Position numbers and translations under genes: made by a program. The notes beneath the pieces are model-generated. The model was given only the letters and a program-made list of their open reading frames with translations. It had not been told where the DNA came from and searched no databases. Positions 1-7,044 of a stretch of 13,497 nucleotides of DNA are shown here, piece by piece. The number at the start of each line of letters is the position of its first letter. The first letter of the stretch is position 1. Origin of the DNA: G020354785 sp964580815 (GTDB lineage Bacteria > Bacteroidota > Bacteroidia > Bacteroidales > UBA10428); NCBI GenBank assembly GCA_964580815.1, contig CAZOLY010000087.1, positions 1-13,497 of the forward strand, given 5' to 3'.

Positions 1-138
1 AAATCAGCCTTTATTATACCATGGCTGTGGATTATAAGTGGCATAGCACTGTGTTTTATTGTAGGTTTGATTTCAGGGTATTTCCCGGCTGTTAAAGCCT
101 CAAAATTAGATCCTATTGTTGCATTGCGATATGAATAG
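1..138 (+). CDS. FtsX/MacB-type ABC transporter permease, C-terminal fragment
   Basis: This open reading frame enters from the left edge and ends at TAG 136-138, leaving only the last 45 residues. They form one hydrophobic helix (IIPWLWIISGIALCFIVGLI) followed by the tail GYFPAVKASKLDPIVALRYE. The pattern G-x-x-P-A-x-x-A-x-x-L-D-P-x-x-A-L-R-x-E is the classic ending of MacB/LolC/FtsX-family permeases, whose last membrane helix leads into a short cytoplasmic tail. Such proteins act in the inner membrane with an ATPase partner in efflux, lipoprotein release or cell-division signalling. The substrate cannot be told from this fragment. The next gene starts 22 bases later on the same strand with no terminator between, so the two may be cotranscribed. 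Confidence 0.88.
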   Translation, partial: KSAFIIPWLWIISGIALCFIVGLISGYFPAVKASKLDPIVALRYE

Positions 139-160
139 AATAAGTAAGTAAATATAAAAT

Positions 161-538
161 ATGGAACAGTTAGTAATAAAAAAAACAAGTAATACACCTA
201 AAGTACATTTTGACCCTGAATTGGGAGTTTTAAAAATCGAAGGCAGGTCTATTCCTGAAAATCCAAGTGATTTCTTTGAAAATTTAATTGACTGGATTGA
301 AAACTACTACAAGAATCCGCGGGAAACAACAAGAATGGATCTTAACCTTGAGTATGTCAACAGCGGTTCTTCAAAGTACTTGCTGGGAATTTTCAGATTA
401 TTAAAAAAAAGATATGATGAGGGTATGAAATGTATTATCAACTGGTACTATGAAGAAGACGATGAAGCGATATTAAGTCTGGGAGAACATTATAAATCTA
501 CAATAAAAATACCTTTTAATCTTATTGAGTATATGTAA
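161..538 (+). CDS. SiaC-family regulatory phosphoprotein (DUF1987)
   Basis: This is a 125-residue soluble protein without signal peptide or membrane segment. Its fold signature fits DUF1987/SiaC: an N-terminal strand pair (TPKVHFDPELGVLKIEGRSIPENP), a helix with W45, and a central Y-V-N-S-G-S-S-K motif at residues 65-72. In Pseudomonas SiaC, a threonine at about position 68 is phosphorylated by the kinase SiaB, and the unphosphorylated form activates the diguanylate cyclase SiaD. Ser68 here falls in the equivalent motif and is the likely phosphosite (inference). No SiaB kinase, SiaA phosphatase or diguanylate cyclase is encoded in the window, so partners must lie upstream or elsewhere. It follows the permease fragment by 22 bases and is closed by a hairpin terminator three bases after its stop codon. 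ATG is the chosen start because the family N-terminus begins there. Confidence 0.82.
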   Translation: MEQLVIKKTSNTPKVHFDPELGVLKIEGRSIPENPSDFFENLIDWIENYYKNPRETTRMDLNLEYVNSGSSKYLLGIFRLLKKRYDEGMKCIINWYYEEDDEAILSLGEHYKSTIKIPFNLIEYM

Positions 539-540
539 AA

Positions 541-566
541 AAAACCCGGAGCGGACTCCGGGTTTT
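541..566. terminator. Bidirectional rho-independent terminator between the SiaC-like gene and gap
   Basis: An 11-bp perfect stem (AAAACCCGGAG / CTCCGGGTTTT) closes a four-base CGGA loop. Flanking A/T runs give a U-tract on both strands, with eight T on the minus strand. It sits between two convergent genes, starting 3 bases after one stop codon and ending 15 bases from the other, so it probably ends both transcripts. Confidence 0.93.
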
Positions 567-581
567 AAATTTTTATAAATT

Positions 582-1586
582 CTATATTAATTTTTCAATC
601 AGATCAACCACCCTGTATGAGTAGCCCCATTCATTATCATACCAGGCAAGAACTTTGACTATTTTCCCAATAACCATGGTACTCTGGGCATCAAAGATCG
701 AAGAATGAGGGTTATGTATAACATCAACGGATACTATAGGATCTTCGGTATACTCGAGTATACCCTTCATCGGACCTTCTGCTGCCTCTTTCATTGCATT
801 ATTAATCTGCTCTACTGTAGCCTCTTTCTTTAATACAGCAACAAAATCAACCAGTGAGCCGGTAGGAGTAGGAACCCTTATTGAGAGCCCGTTTAATTTG
901 CCGTTAAGTTCAGGTATTACCTTGCCAACTGCTTTTGCTGCTCCGGTGGTTGTCGGTATCTGCGATAAAGCTGCGGACCGGGCTCTTCTTAAATCACTGT
1001 GCGGTGCATCTAAAATTACCTGATCATTAGTATAAGAATGGATCGTTGTCATAAATCCGCTATCAACACCGAACTTATCATTGAGGACTTTTACCACGGG
1101 TGCGAGACAATTGGTAGTGCATGATGCATTGGATACACAAGTATCTTCCGGCCTAAGGTCATCGTCATTAACACCAAGTACTATCATATTGTCAATCTGG
1201 TCTTTTGCAGGAACAGTCAGAATTACTTTTTTTGCTCCGTTTTTAAGATGATCACCATATCCTCCCTTTGCGCTTTCCCTTGCTCTGAAGACACCGGTTG
1301 ATTCAACCACAACATCAGGAGTTACAGCCCATGGAATATTTGCAGGGCTTCTTTCTGCACTAACTTTTATTTTCTTACCGTTCACAATAAGACCATCATC
1401 ATCAAAACTGACAGTACCGGCGAATTTTCCCTGTGTCGAATCGTACTTAAGTAAGTGTGCCAGTACATTATTTGCAGTGATGTCATTAATACCAACTATC
1501 TCCATATCAGGTTTTTCCAGGGCAATTTTAAAAACATTCCTGCCAATTCTGCCGAAACCATTAATTCCTATTTTAATTTTAGCCAT
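582..1586 (-). CDS. gap: Glyceraldehyde-3-phosphate dehydrogenase, type I, NAD-dependent
   Basis: The enzyme converts glyceraldehyde-3-phosphate, phosphate and NAD+ to 1,3-bisphosphoglycerate in glycolysis, reversibly in gluconeogenesis, in the cytosol. At 334 residues it is full length. The NAD-binding Rossmann motif INGFGRIGR lies at residues 8-16. N34-D35 follows the second strand, and an acidic residue there favours NAD over NADP. The catalytic SNASCTTNC motif places the nucleophile at Cys156 and its partner His183 lies in HSYTNDQ. The C-terminal WYDNEWGYSYR motif (315-325) is intact. It starts at ATG with no Shine-Dalgarno, as is usual in Bacteroidota. A TAATTTTG promoter box lies about 60 bases upstream, and a strong hairpin follows the stop codon, so it can be a single-gene transcript although a beta-barrel gene lies upstream on the same strand. 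Confidence 0.98.
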   Translation of the reverse strand: MAKIKIGINGFGRIGRNVFKIALEKPDMEIVGINDITANNVLAHLLKYDSTQGKFAGTVSFDDDGLIVNGKKIKVSAERSPANIPWAVTPDVVVESTGVFRARESAKGGYGDHLKNGAKKVILTVPAKDQIDNMIVLGVNDDDLRPEDTCVSNASCTTNCLAPVVKVLNDKFGVDSGFMTTIHSYTNDQVILDAPHSDLRRARSAALSQIPTTTGAAKAVGKVIPELNGKLNGLSIRVPTPTGSLVDFVAVLKKEATVEQINNAMKEAAEGPMKGILEYTEDPIVSVDVIHNPHSSIFDAQSTMVIGKIVKVLAWYDNEWGYSYRVVDLIEKLI

Positions 1587-1645
1587 AATTTAATTATTTA
1601 TAGATTAACAATTTAACTTCATTGAAAATTGAAATGCGAAAGTAA

Positions 1646-1653
1646 CAAAATTA
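1646..1653 (-). promoter_or_regulatory. Bacteroidota -7 box (TAATTTTG) for gap
   Basis: On the minus strand the sequence TAATTTTGTTACTTTCGC matches the TAnnTTTG element and the TTTCGC-like extension often seen after it in Bacteroidota. It is 59 bases upstream of the gap ATG, giving an expected 5' leader of about 50 bases. A convincing -33 TTTG box at the usual 19-21 base spacing is not evident. Confidence 0.55.
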
Positions 1654-1742
1654 GTGAATTCCAGCAATAAATAATATGAGGTTTTTTACGGATGAATAAA
1701 CAAAGCCAACTTTAAGCACTGACAGTCACCTTTGTTCAGATA

Positions 1743-2537
1743 TTATTGAACGATGATTTCATCAATAGGTGTCTTTTTACTTTTGAACCTTGAATCTATT
1801 ATTTTTCCAAAACGGTAACTTAAAAACATGGAAAAGAACACCTGCTTATTGTTCTCAATTGCCATTATCGGTATTTTTTTCAAAAATGCATCCAGTATAA
1901 CTCCGGCTTCTATGGCATGCAGTATTTCATCATACTTGCCAAACTCAAAAGTTAATCCCACTTTTCCATATAATCCGGGCGTAAATGATATTTCACCAAT
2001 ACCATTAAAATATGAAGCTCTTGACATTATCCTCGGATCGACATGCTGGGTTATATCAAATTTCTCAATCTTCTGTCCTGTTATCTGGCCGTCCGCACTA
2101 ATTTGATAAATGTAGTAATAAATAGGTTTTTTAATGCCAAGTGCTGGACCCAGATTATAAAAATACCTTATTGATACCCCTCCCTTGTCGAATTTTTGGA
2201 AGATCTCTTTCTGCAGACCTATCCCTGCCCTAAGACTATAAAAATGATTAAGCTTCCCATATACAAAACTTCTGCTGGCCAAAGTTGTTGATGAGGTTGA
2301 CATTTTTATCTCTTTAGGGTGCTTTATATTAACAAGATCAATTTCATACAGGGTCTTTTTAAAGGCAGTTATGCGTTTGGCATATCTGAAATTTCCTCCT
2401 ATGCCCGTAGAAGTTAAAAAGGCTGCAAATGTGCGCTCATTCCGGTAAAATATTTTATCCTGATCATCTATTTCTCCTTGCGCAAAAATAAGAGAACATG
2501 AAAGTATAAAAGGAATATAAACAAGTAATTTTTTCAC
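1743..2537 (-). CDS. Conserved Bacteroidota outer-membrane beta-barrel protein
   Basis: This is a 264-residue exported protein. It starts with a signal peptide (KKLLVYIPFILSCSLIFAQ, cleavage after about residue 20) and continues in alternating amphipathic strands with many aromatic ends (FAAFLTSTGIGGNFRYAKR, SVDIRYFYN-like strands, GLYGKVGLTFEFGKYD, FFSMFLSYRFGKIID). This is the look of an 8- to 12-strand outer-membrane barrel. The recurring RNERTFxAFLTSxGxGGNFRY, FDKGGxSIRYFYNxGP and AFLKKIPIMAxxNNKQxFF blocks resemble a conserved uncharacterised Bacteroidota family, recognised from memory and not searched. The start is GTG at 2535-2537, with no in-frame ATG giving a better signal peptide. 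Its function is unknown; a structural or small-molecule pore role is only a guess. It lies 156 bases upstream of gap with no clear terminator between. Confidence 0.78.
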   Translation of the reverse strand: MKKLLVYIPFILSCSLIFAQGEIDDQDKIFYRNERTFAAFLTSTGIGGNFRYAKRITAFKKTLYEIDLVNIKHPKEIKMSTSSTTLASRSFVYGKLNHFYSLRAGIGLQKEIFQKFDKGGVSIRYFYNLGPALGIKKPIYYYIYQISADGQITGQKIEKFDITQHVDPRIMSRASYFNGIGEISFTPGLYGKVGLTFEFGKYDEILHAIEAGVILDAFLKKIPIMAIENNKQVFFSMFLSYRFGKIIDSRFKSKKTPIDEIIVQ

Positions 2538-2628
2538 GGAATAATATAAATATTTACTATTCCCAATAAAAGAAAAAAATTAAGGAAAACAGTATATAAA
2601 GATAGTAAAAAAAAGTGTATGTTAAATA

Positions 2629-2760
2629 TTAACTATTGACCGGTTCAGACTGTTCAACATTATCCTGTGAGTAAGCAGGACAAGTTTTGGTACCTTTACA
2701 GGACACAAAAAGTACAACTAATGAAATTAAAAGTACTGCCAAAATGAAAACCTTTTTCAT
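2629..2760 (-). CDS. Small CPAY-motif lipoprotein 1 (43 aa)
   Basis: This short gene starts at ATG 2758-2760 and stops at TAA 2629-2631. It encodes 43 residues: a basic start (MKK), a hydrophobic stretch ending in LFVSC, and a mature part of only 23 residues after the putative lipidated Cys21. The mature part begins C-K-G-T-K-T-C-P-A-Y (Cys27, Pro28, Ala29, Tyr30) and ends hydrophilic and acidic (DNVEQSEPVNS). Signal peptidase II processing and lipid anchoring are inferred from the lipobox-like F-V-S-C. A very similar gene lies 75 bases upstream on the same strand, and a perfect TATATTTG promoter box precedes this one. Function is unknown. Coding status is supported by the signal peptide, the paralogue and the promoter. 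Confidence 0.72.
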   Translation of the reverse strand: MKKVFILAVLLISLVVLFVSCKGTKTCPAYSQDNVEQSEPVNS

Positions 2761-2798
2761 AATTAATTTAATTAAGTTACCAAACAATCCACTTTATT

Positions 2799-2806
2799 CA
2801 AATATA
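2799..2806 (-). promoter_or_regulatory. Bacteroidota -7 box (TATATTTG) for CPAY lipoprotein 1
   Basis: A perfect TAnnTTTG element on the minus strand lies 38 bases upstream of the 43-residue lipoprotein ATG. A TTTC resembling the -33 TTTG is found about 20 bases further upstream. The box lies between the two lipoprotein genes, so the downstream one can be transcribed on its own. Confidence 0.55.
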
Positions 2807-2835
2807 AATAAAAATACTGTTACTTGAAATCTTTT

Positions 2836-2961
2836 TTAATTATTATGCCTTTGTTCATAATTATCGTTACTGGCATAAGCCGGACAGATGTACCTGCTAC
2901 AGGAACAAATTATAATTAAAGATACCACTAACAATAATATAAAAATTTTTAACCTTTTCAT
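2836..2961 (-). CDS. Small CPAY-motif lipoprotein 2 (41 aa)
   Basis: This gene starts at ATG 2959-2961 and stops at TAA 2836-2838, giving 41 residues. It has a basic start (MKRLK), a long hydrophobic run (IFILLLVVSLIII) and a C-S-C lipobox-like end with Cys21 as likely lipidation site. The mature part is about 21 residues, reading C-S-R-Y-I-C-P-A-Y then an Asn-rich hydrophilic tail. Signal length, Cys21 position, C-P-A-Y motif and tail (S-x-D-N-x-E-Q versus S-N-D-N-Y-E-Q) all match the neighbouring 43-residue protein. Similarity persists at DNA level around the Cys and CPAY codons, which points to a tandem duplication. Function is unknown. An AT-rich plus-strand reading frame overlapping it has no coding features. 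Confidence 0.7.
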   Translation of the reverse strand: MKRLKIFILLLVVSLIIICSCSRYICPAYASNDNYEQRHNN

Positions 2962-3018
2962 TTTGATAAAAATTATGATTCCTTATAAAAACTTTTATTC
3001 ATACTTTGATGATATTAT

Positions 3019-3026
3019 CAAAATTA
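3019..3026 (-). promoter_or_regulatory. Bacteroidota -7 box (TAATTTTG) for CPAY lipoprotein 2
   Basis: A TAnnTTTG match on the minus strand lies 57 bases upstream of the 41-residue lipoprotein ATG. An ATTG about 17 bases upstream of it could serve as a -33 element. AT richness makes chance matches possible, so support comes mainly from position. Confidence 0.48.
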
Positions 3027-3424
3027 CAAATAATTTAACAAGCCAATTTACATTTTTACTAACAATTTAATAATACCAGCAGCAAAGTTAAATAGAATAA
3101 CCAATCATATAAAACCTGGTTTCAGGTATATTCCAATATTCAGTCAGATAGGGTAATTTTTAATAATGTCTGTTACGTCTTACAGGCCGATTTGTTTCAG
3201 GCACAAAATTTTATAAAAAAAATAAAAGTTTAGTCAGTATTTAATAACCTGTTAATCAGTACAAATATAATTCTTCTCTTTATATTAAAGTTATATCAAT
3301 TATCACTTTTTTGCTAATATTTATCAGGAAAATTTTACAGTTTAACCCTGAAAAACGATAATAAATAAAAATAATAAGTTAAACCTGCCTAATTTTTATA
3401 TTTTTAATCTGTAAATTATTTCAG
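3027..3424. other. AT-rich intergenic region between divergent genes
   Basis: This stretch separates the minus-strand lipoprotein pair from the plus-strand exported unknown protein. It must hold the plus-strand promoter, and TATATTTT near 3398 and TAATATTTA near 3315 are weak candidates. I see no convincing open reading frame, RNA gene, strong hairpin or repeat. The longest plus-strand frame with an ATG encodes only 16 residues (3167-3217). Confidence 0.6.
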
Positions 3425-3868
3425 GTGAGATTTTTAATATTATTTATACTAATAGCAGGCCCCCTGATCATATGCAGGAAGGATTTTACGATAGCTGAAG
3501 CTACAAGGCAGGAGTGGACGGGAGGCAGGCAAAAGTCAGCAAGAGGAGTGAATTACAGAATTACAATAATCGCAGGGACAAGAGCCAGCAAGCTTAAGCT
3601 GAAGGAGATATGGGTAAACAGAAAGTTGATTACATTCAGGATATATAATCTGACAAGTAATGAACCGGGCAATTCCTTTAGTAAAAATGACACTTTAATA
3701 TTAACCGGCACGGTAATGCTTGATGAATCCCCGGGTGATGATGGTATAAATGAAGAACCACCTTTTTTATTTAATGAGGAGATTGTAATAGGCTACTCAC
3801 TGAAGAACAAGATGCTATATAAGTCTGCAAGTGAAATAAAAATTCTGAAACCTTTATATCATAAATAA
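3425..3868 (+). CDS. Small exported protein of unknown function
   Basis: This is a 147-residue protein whose first 16 or so residues (RFLILFILIAGPLII) form a signal peptide. Cys17 follows directly, but the preceding Ile-Ile-Cys is a poor lipobox, so lipidation is uncertain. The mature part opens with a basic segment containing A-T-R-Q-E-W-T-G-G-R and G-V-N-Y-R-I-T-I, then looks beta-rich (LKLKEIWVNRKLITFRIYNL, DTLILTGTV). It ends in an acidic loop (DESPGDDGINEEPP) and a further strand pair. This suggests a small periplasmic or surface beta-sandwich. The start is GTG at 3425: an in-frame stop codon at 3380-3382 and no ATG between exclude a longer ATG start. The next gene lies 71 bases downstream on the same strand. 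I do not recognise a named family. Confidence 0.7.
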   Translation: MRFLILFILIAGPLIICRKDFTIAEATRQEWTGGRQKSARGVNYRITIIAGTRASKLKLKEIWVNRKLITFRIYNLTSNEPGNSFSKNDTLILTGTVMLDESPGDDGINEEPPFLFNEEIVIGYSLKNKMLYKSASEIKILKPLYHK

Positions 3869-3939
3869 TTTCAAACCGGTGACTTTTTTTTAATGTTATG
3901 CTAATTTTATAAATATTTAAAATCAGGTAAACTGCAATT

Positions 3940-4518
3940 ATGCTTCAGATTGATAATATAATAGTGAGTATTGATATTTTAAAAGAGAATTTTAAATGCG
4001 ACATTAAGAAATGCAAAGGCTTATGTTGTGTTCATGGTGATGCCGGTGCTCCCCTTGAAAAATACGAATTAAGTATTTTAAAGGAAATTTACCCTAAAGT
4101 AAAACCATACCTCCGGCAGGAAGGAATAAATACTATTGAAAATGAGGGTACGCACGTTATTGATAAGGACAAAGACTACGTAACCCCTATAATTAAAGGC
4201 AAAGAATGTGCTTATACAGTATTTGAACATGGAGTGGCAAAGTGCGGAATCGAGCTTGCTTTTGCCGATAGTGAAATAAATTTCAGAAAACCGTTGTCAT
4301 GTTATCTGTATCCGATTAGAATAAAGAAGTATAATACTTTTGATGCAGTGAATTATGACAGGTGGGATATATGTAAACCGGCAAGGGAGCTGGGAAACAA
4401 ACTAAATATACCGGTCTTTAAATTTGTTGAGGATGCACTGGTTTGTAAATATGGAAAGGAATGGGTTGAAGAGTTGAAGAAATTTGCATCAGGCAGCCTG
4501 AATTCCGGAGATACCTGA
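3940..4518 (+). CDS. DUF3109 family cysteine-cluster protein
   Basis: This is a 192-residue cytosolic protein without signal peptide. It carries the DUF3109 cysteine pattern, related to the YkgJ/zinc- or iron-binding cysteine cluster: C20-x4-C25-x3-C29-C30 in F-K-C-D-I-K-K-C-K-G-L-C-C, then C90 and C102 flanking A-Y-T-V-F-E-H-G-V-A-K. These are followed by C121 in the hallmark R-K-P-L-S-C-Y-L-Y-P-I-R, C145 in W-D-I-C-K-P-A and C169 near the end. These cysteines are expected to bind a metal or iron-sulfur cluster; biochemical function is not established for the family. Its length is usual for Bacteroidota members. It lies 71 bases after the exported unknown gene and 231 bases before glnN. TAATTTTA at 3902-3909, one base off the -7 consensus, could be its own promoter. 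Confidence 0.88.
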   Translation: MLQIDNIIVSIDILKENFKCDIKKCKGLCCVHGDAGAPLEKYELSILKEIYPKVKPYLRQEGINTIENEGTHVIDKDKDYVTPIIKGKECAYTVFEHGVAKCGIELAFADSEINFRKPLSCYLYPIRIKKYNTFDAVNYDRWDICKPARELGNKLNIPVFKFVEDALVCKYGKEWVEELKKFASGSLNSGDT

Positions 4519-4706
4519 GATCTTATTTAGGCTCATTTATAACAAATTTTTTAAAAATACCACTGGAATATACATTCCTTGTTATTAAATCTGTTTATTT
4601 CTGTATAAATAATAAAAAACCCCATTAAAAAAAAGGTGTTAATAAATAAATTATATTATTTAGTAAAATAAAGTATAAAAAATAAGGGGTGATACATAAA
4701 ATATAT

Positions 4707-4714
4707 TATATTTG
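4707..4714 (+). promoter_or_regulatory. Bacteroidota -7 box (TATATTTG) for glnN
   Basis: A perfect TAnnTTTG element lies 35 bases before the glnN ATG, giving a short leader of under 30 bases. No clear -33 TTTG is seen upstream (the region reads AAGGGGTGATAC), which may mean that the promoter needs an activator; that is inference. Confidence 0.55.
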
Positions 4715-4749
4715 TGACGAAAATAAGTTAAATTTTTAAACAATATATT

Positions 4750-6939
4750 ATGACAATTATAAGATTTAGTGCTCTTAATGAAGTATTATCGAGGAAACCG
4801 ATACATGTAAAACCACCTGCTAATATGACATCAGAATATTTTGGTGTCAATGTATTTGACAAGAATAAAATGGAGAAATACTTGTCTGCTGAGGCTTACA
4901 ATCATGTTAATGATGCTATTGATAAAGGTACAAGAATCGACAGAAAGATAGCTGATCAGATTGCTTCAGGAATGAAATCCTGGGCAATGGAAATGGGTGC
5001 TACTCATTATTCACACTGGTTTCAACCATTAACGGAAGGCACGGCGGAAAAGCATGATGCATTTGTCGGGTACGGGGAAAACGGAAAGCTGATAGAAAAT
5101 TTTTCAGGTAACTTGCTGGCTCAGCAGGAACCCGATGCATCCAGCTTTCCAAGCGGGGGGATAAGAAATACATTTGAAGCACGCGGGTACACGGCATGGG
5201 ACCCGTCATCACCGGCGTTTATTGTAGGAAATTCCCTGAGTATACCAACAATCTTTGTTTCATATACCGGTGAAGCGCTTGATCATAAGACTCCTTTATT
5301 AAAGGCTTTGAATGCCATAGATAAGGCGGCAGTGGATGTTTGCCAGTACTTTGACAAGGATGTGACCAAAGTTATTTCAACTCTCGGATGGGAACAGGAA
5401 TATTTCTTAATTGACGAAGCATTATACTATGCCCGCCCTGATCTGGTCTTAACAAACCGGACATTGATCGGACATGCTTCGGCAAAAGACCAGCAGCTCG
5501 AGGATCATTATTTCAGTTCAATACCTGAAAGAGTAACGGGATTTATGAATGAGTTTGAAATTGAAGCATACAAACTTGGAATTCCAATAAAAACCAGGCA
5601 TAATGAGGTGGCGCCTAACCAGTATGAATGTGCACCTATTTTTGAAGAGTGCAACCTGGCTGTAGATCATAATATACTGTTGATGGATCTGATGAGGAGA
5701 ATAGCACGTCATCATAATTTCAGGGTCTTGCATCATGAGAAACCATTCAAAGACATTAACGGCTCCGGTAAACATAATAACTGGTCACTGGCAACCAACA
5801 CAGGCATTAATCTTCTGGCTCCGGGAACCAATCCCAAAACCAATCTTCAGTTTCTTGTTTTTCTTGTTAATACAATAAAAGCAGTTCATAATCATGCCGA
5901 CTTGCTGACGGCAAGTGTAGCTTCAGCCGGTAATGTATACCGTTTGGGAGCCAACGAAGCGCCACCTGCAATAATATCGGTTTTTATCGGTAGTCAGATG
6001 ACTGAAATGCTTGAACAAATTGAAAAGAAAGTTACTAATAAAAAGATGACACCCGGTGAAAAAATAGAGCTGAAATTAAATGTTATAAAAGTACCCAGAA
6101 TCCTTTTGGATAATACCGACAGAAACAGGACTTCGCCATTTGCATTTACCGGGGAAAAATTTGAATTCAGGGCAGTCGGAGCCTCCGCAAATTGTGCAGC
6201 TGCAATGACAGTATTAAATTCAGCAATGGCTGAACAATTAAAAGATTTTAAAAAGAATATTGACAAATTAATCAATAAGGGAGTTAAAAAAGATGAAGCT
6301 ATTTTCCAGACATTAAGGCAATACATTATTGAATCAAAACCTATAAGGTTTGAGGGTAATAATTATTCTGATGAGTGGAAGGAAGAAGCCAAAAAAAGAG
6401 GATTAAAAAATGTTACCAATTTGCCTGAAGCGCTCGATGCTTACAGCATGGAGAAAAGCATAAAACTGTTTACCGGTCTGGGTATAATGACGGAAAAGGA
6501 AATTGAAGCAAGGACGAATGTAAAGCTGGATACTTATACAAAAAAAATACAGATTGAATCAAGGGTCCTCGGTGATCTGGTAATGAATAAGATAATACCT
6601 ACAGCAATCAGGTACCAGACTTCATTAATAGAAAATGTCAACGGTCTGAAAACATTATTCAGTGAAACAGAATATAAAAAACTTGCTAGTGCCAGAATAG
6701 AAATGATTAAGACCATATCGTCCCATATTTCTGAAATTAAGGCAAAAGTCATCGAAATGACCGAAGCCAGAAAAGTTGCAAACAGGATAGAAAATGAAAG
6801 AGAGAAGGCGATGGAGTATTCAAAAACTGTAGGACCTTACCTTGAAGATATAAGATATCATGTTGATCAGCTTGAATTAATAGTAGATGACGAAATGTGG
6901 CCTATGCCAAAATACAGGGAACTGCTGTTTACAGTTTAG
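4750..6939 (+). CDS. glnN: Glutamine synthetase type III (GlnN)
   Basis: It makes glutamine from glutamate, ammonia and ATP in the cytosol and is a main entry point for ammonia. At 729 residues it has the size of GSIII, well above the roughly 450-470 of GSI. Catalytic segments appear in order: GWEQEYF (213-219, glutamate/metal site), RHNEVAPNQYE (283-293), NGSGKHNNWS (337-346, ATP/metal site with His) and NRTSPFAFTGEKFEFRAVGAS (459-479, with the arginine and glutamate ligands). The N-terminal GSIII-specific domain and a helical, charged C-terminal extension (about 600-720) are both present. The ATG start follows a TATATTTG promoter box by 35 bases, and a hairpin terminator follows the stop codon, so it is probably transcribed alone. 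No amt, glnB or gltB gene is nearby. There is no sign of truncation or transfer. Confidence 0.98.
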   Translation: MTIIRFSALNEVLSRKPIHVKPPANMTSEYFGVNVFDKNKMEKYLSAEAYNHVNDAIDKGTRIDRKIADQIASGMKSWAMEMGATHYSHWFQPLTEGTAEKHDAFVGYGENGKLIENFSGNLLAQQEPDASSFPSGGIRNTFEARGYTAWDPSSPAFIVGNSLSIPTIFVSYTGEALDHKTPLLKALNAIDKAAVDVCQYFDKDVTKVISTLGWEQEYFLIDEALYYARPDLVLTNRTLIGHASAKDQQLEDHYFSSIPERVTGFMNEFEIEAYKLGIPIKTRHNEVAPNQYECAPIFEECNLAVDHNILLMDLMRRIARHHNFRVLHHEKPFKDINGSGKHNNWSLATNTGINLLAPGTNPKTNLQFLVFLVNTIKAVHNHADLLTASVASAGNVYRLGANEAPPAIISVFIGSQMTEMLEQIEKKVTNKKMTPGEKIELKLNVIKVPRILLDNTDRNRTSPFAFTGEKFEFRAVGASANCAAAMTVLNSAMAEQLKDFKKNIDKLINKGVKKDEAIFQTLRQYIIESKPIRFEGNNYSDEWKEEAKKRGLKNVTNLPEALDAYSMEKSIKLFTGLGIMTEKEIEARTNVKLDTYTKKIQIESRVLGDLVMNKIIPTAIRYQTSLIENVNGLKTLFSETEYKKLASARIEMIKTISSHISEIKAKVIEMTEARKVANRIENEREKAMEYSKTVGPYLEDIRYHVDQLELIVDDEMWPMPKYRELLFTV

Positions 6940-6985
6940 AGATTAATGATCAATTATAAACAGGTAGAAACATCAGCTAATAACT

Positions 6986-7017
6986 AAAAAACCCACGGGG
7001 ATATCCCCATGGGTTTT
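6986..7017. terminator. Bidirectional terminator between glnN and the unknown gene downstream
   Basis: The stem pairs AAAACCCA with TGGGTTTT, has one C/A mismatch, then GGGG with CCCC around an ATAT loop. It is flanked by an A run on the left and T run on the right. It lies about 50 bases after the glnN stop codon and about 27 bases from the end of the convergent minus-strand gene, and can serve both. Confidence 0.92.
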
Positions 7018-7044
7018 ATTCATTTATATGTCCTGTAACTCCTT

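Noticed and set aside
1687..1742. Possible terminator AACAAAG / CTTTGTT between the beta-barrel gene and gap
   Set aside because: Seven-base AT-rich arms with a loop of about 24 bases and no U-tract.
2888..3070. Plus-strand 60-residue reading frame
   Set aside because: It overlaps the 41-residue lipoprotein in antisense, is almost all Ile/Asn/Lys/Phe from AT-rich DNA, and has no domain, signal peptide or promoter. The minus-strand frame has a signal peptide and a paralogue.
3167..3217. 16-residue plus-strand open reading frame in the gene-free region
   Set aside because: Too short, no recognisable motif and no promoter box at a useful distance.
4612..4640. Possible hairpin ACCCC / GGTGT upstream of glnN
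   Set aside because: The arms contain a mismatch, the stem is only 5 bases and the loop is A-rich. It is not convincing as terminator or riboswitch.
5000..6752. Several antisense reading frames of 70-110 residues within glnN
   Set aside because: They are mirror frames of a strongly conserved enzyme gene, without their own promoter boxes or protein features.
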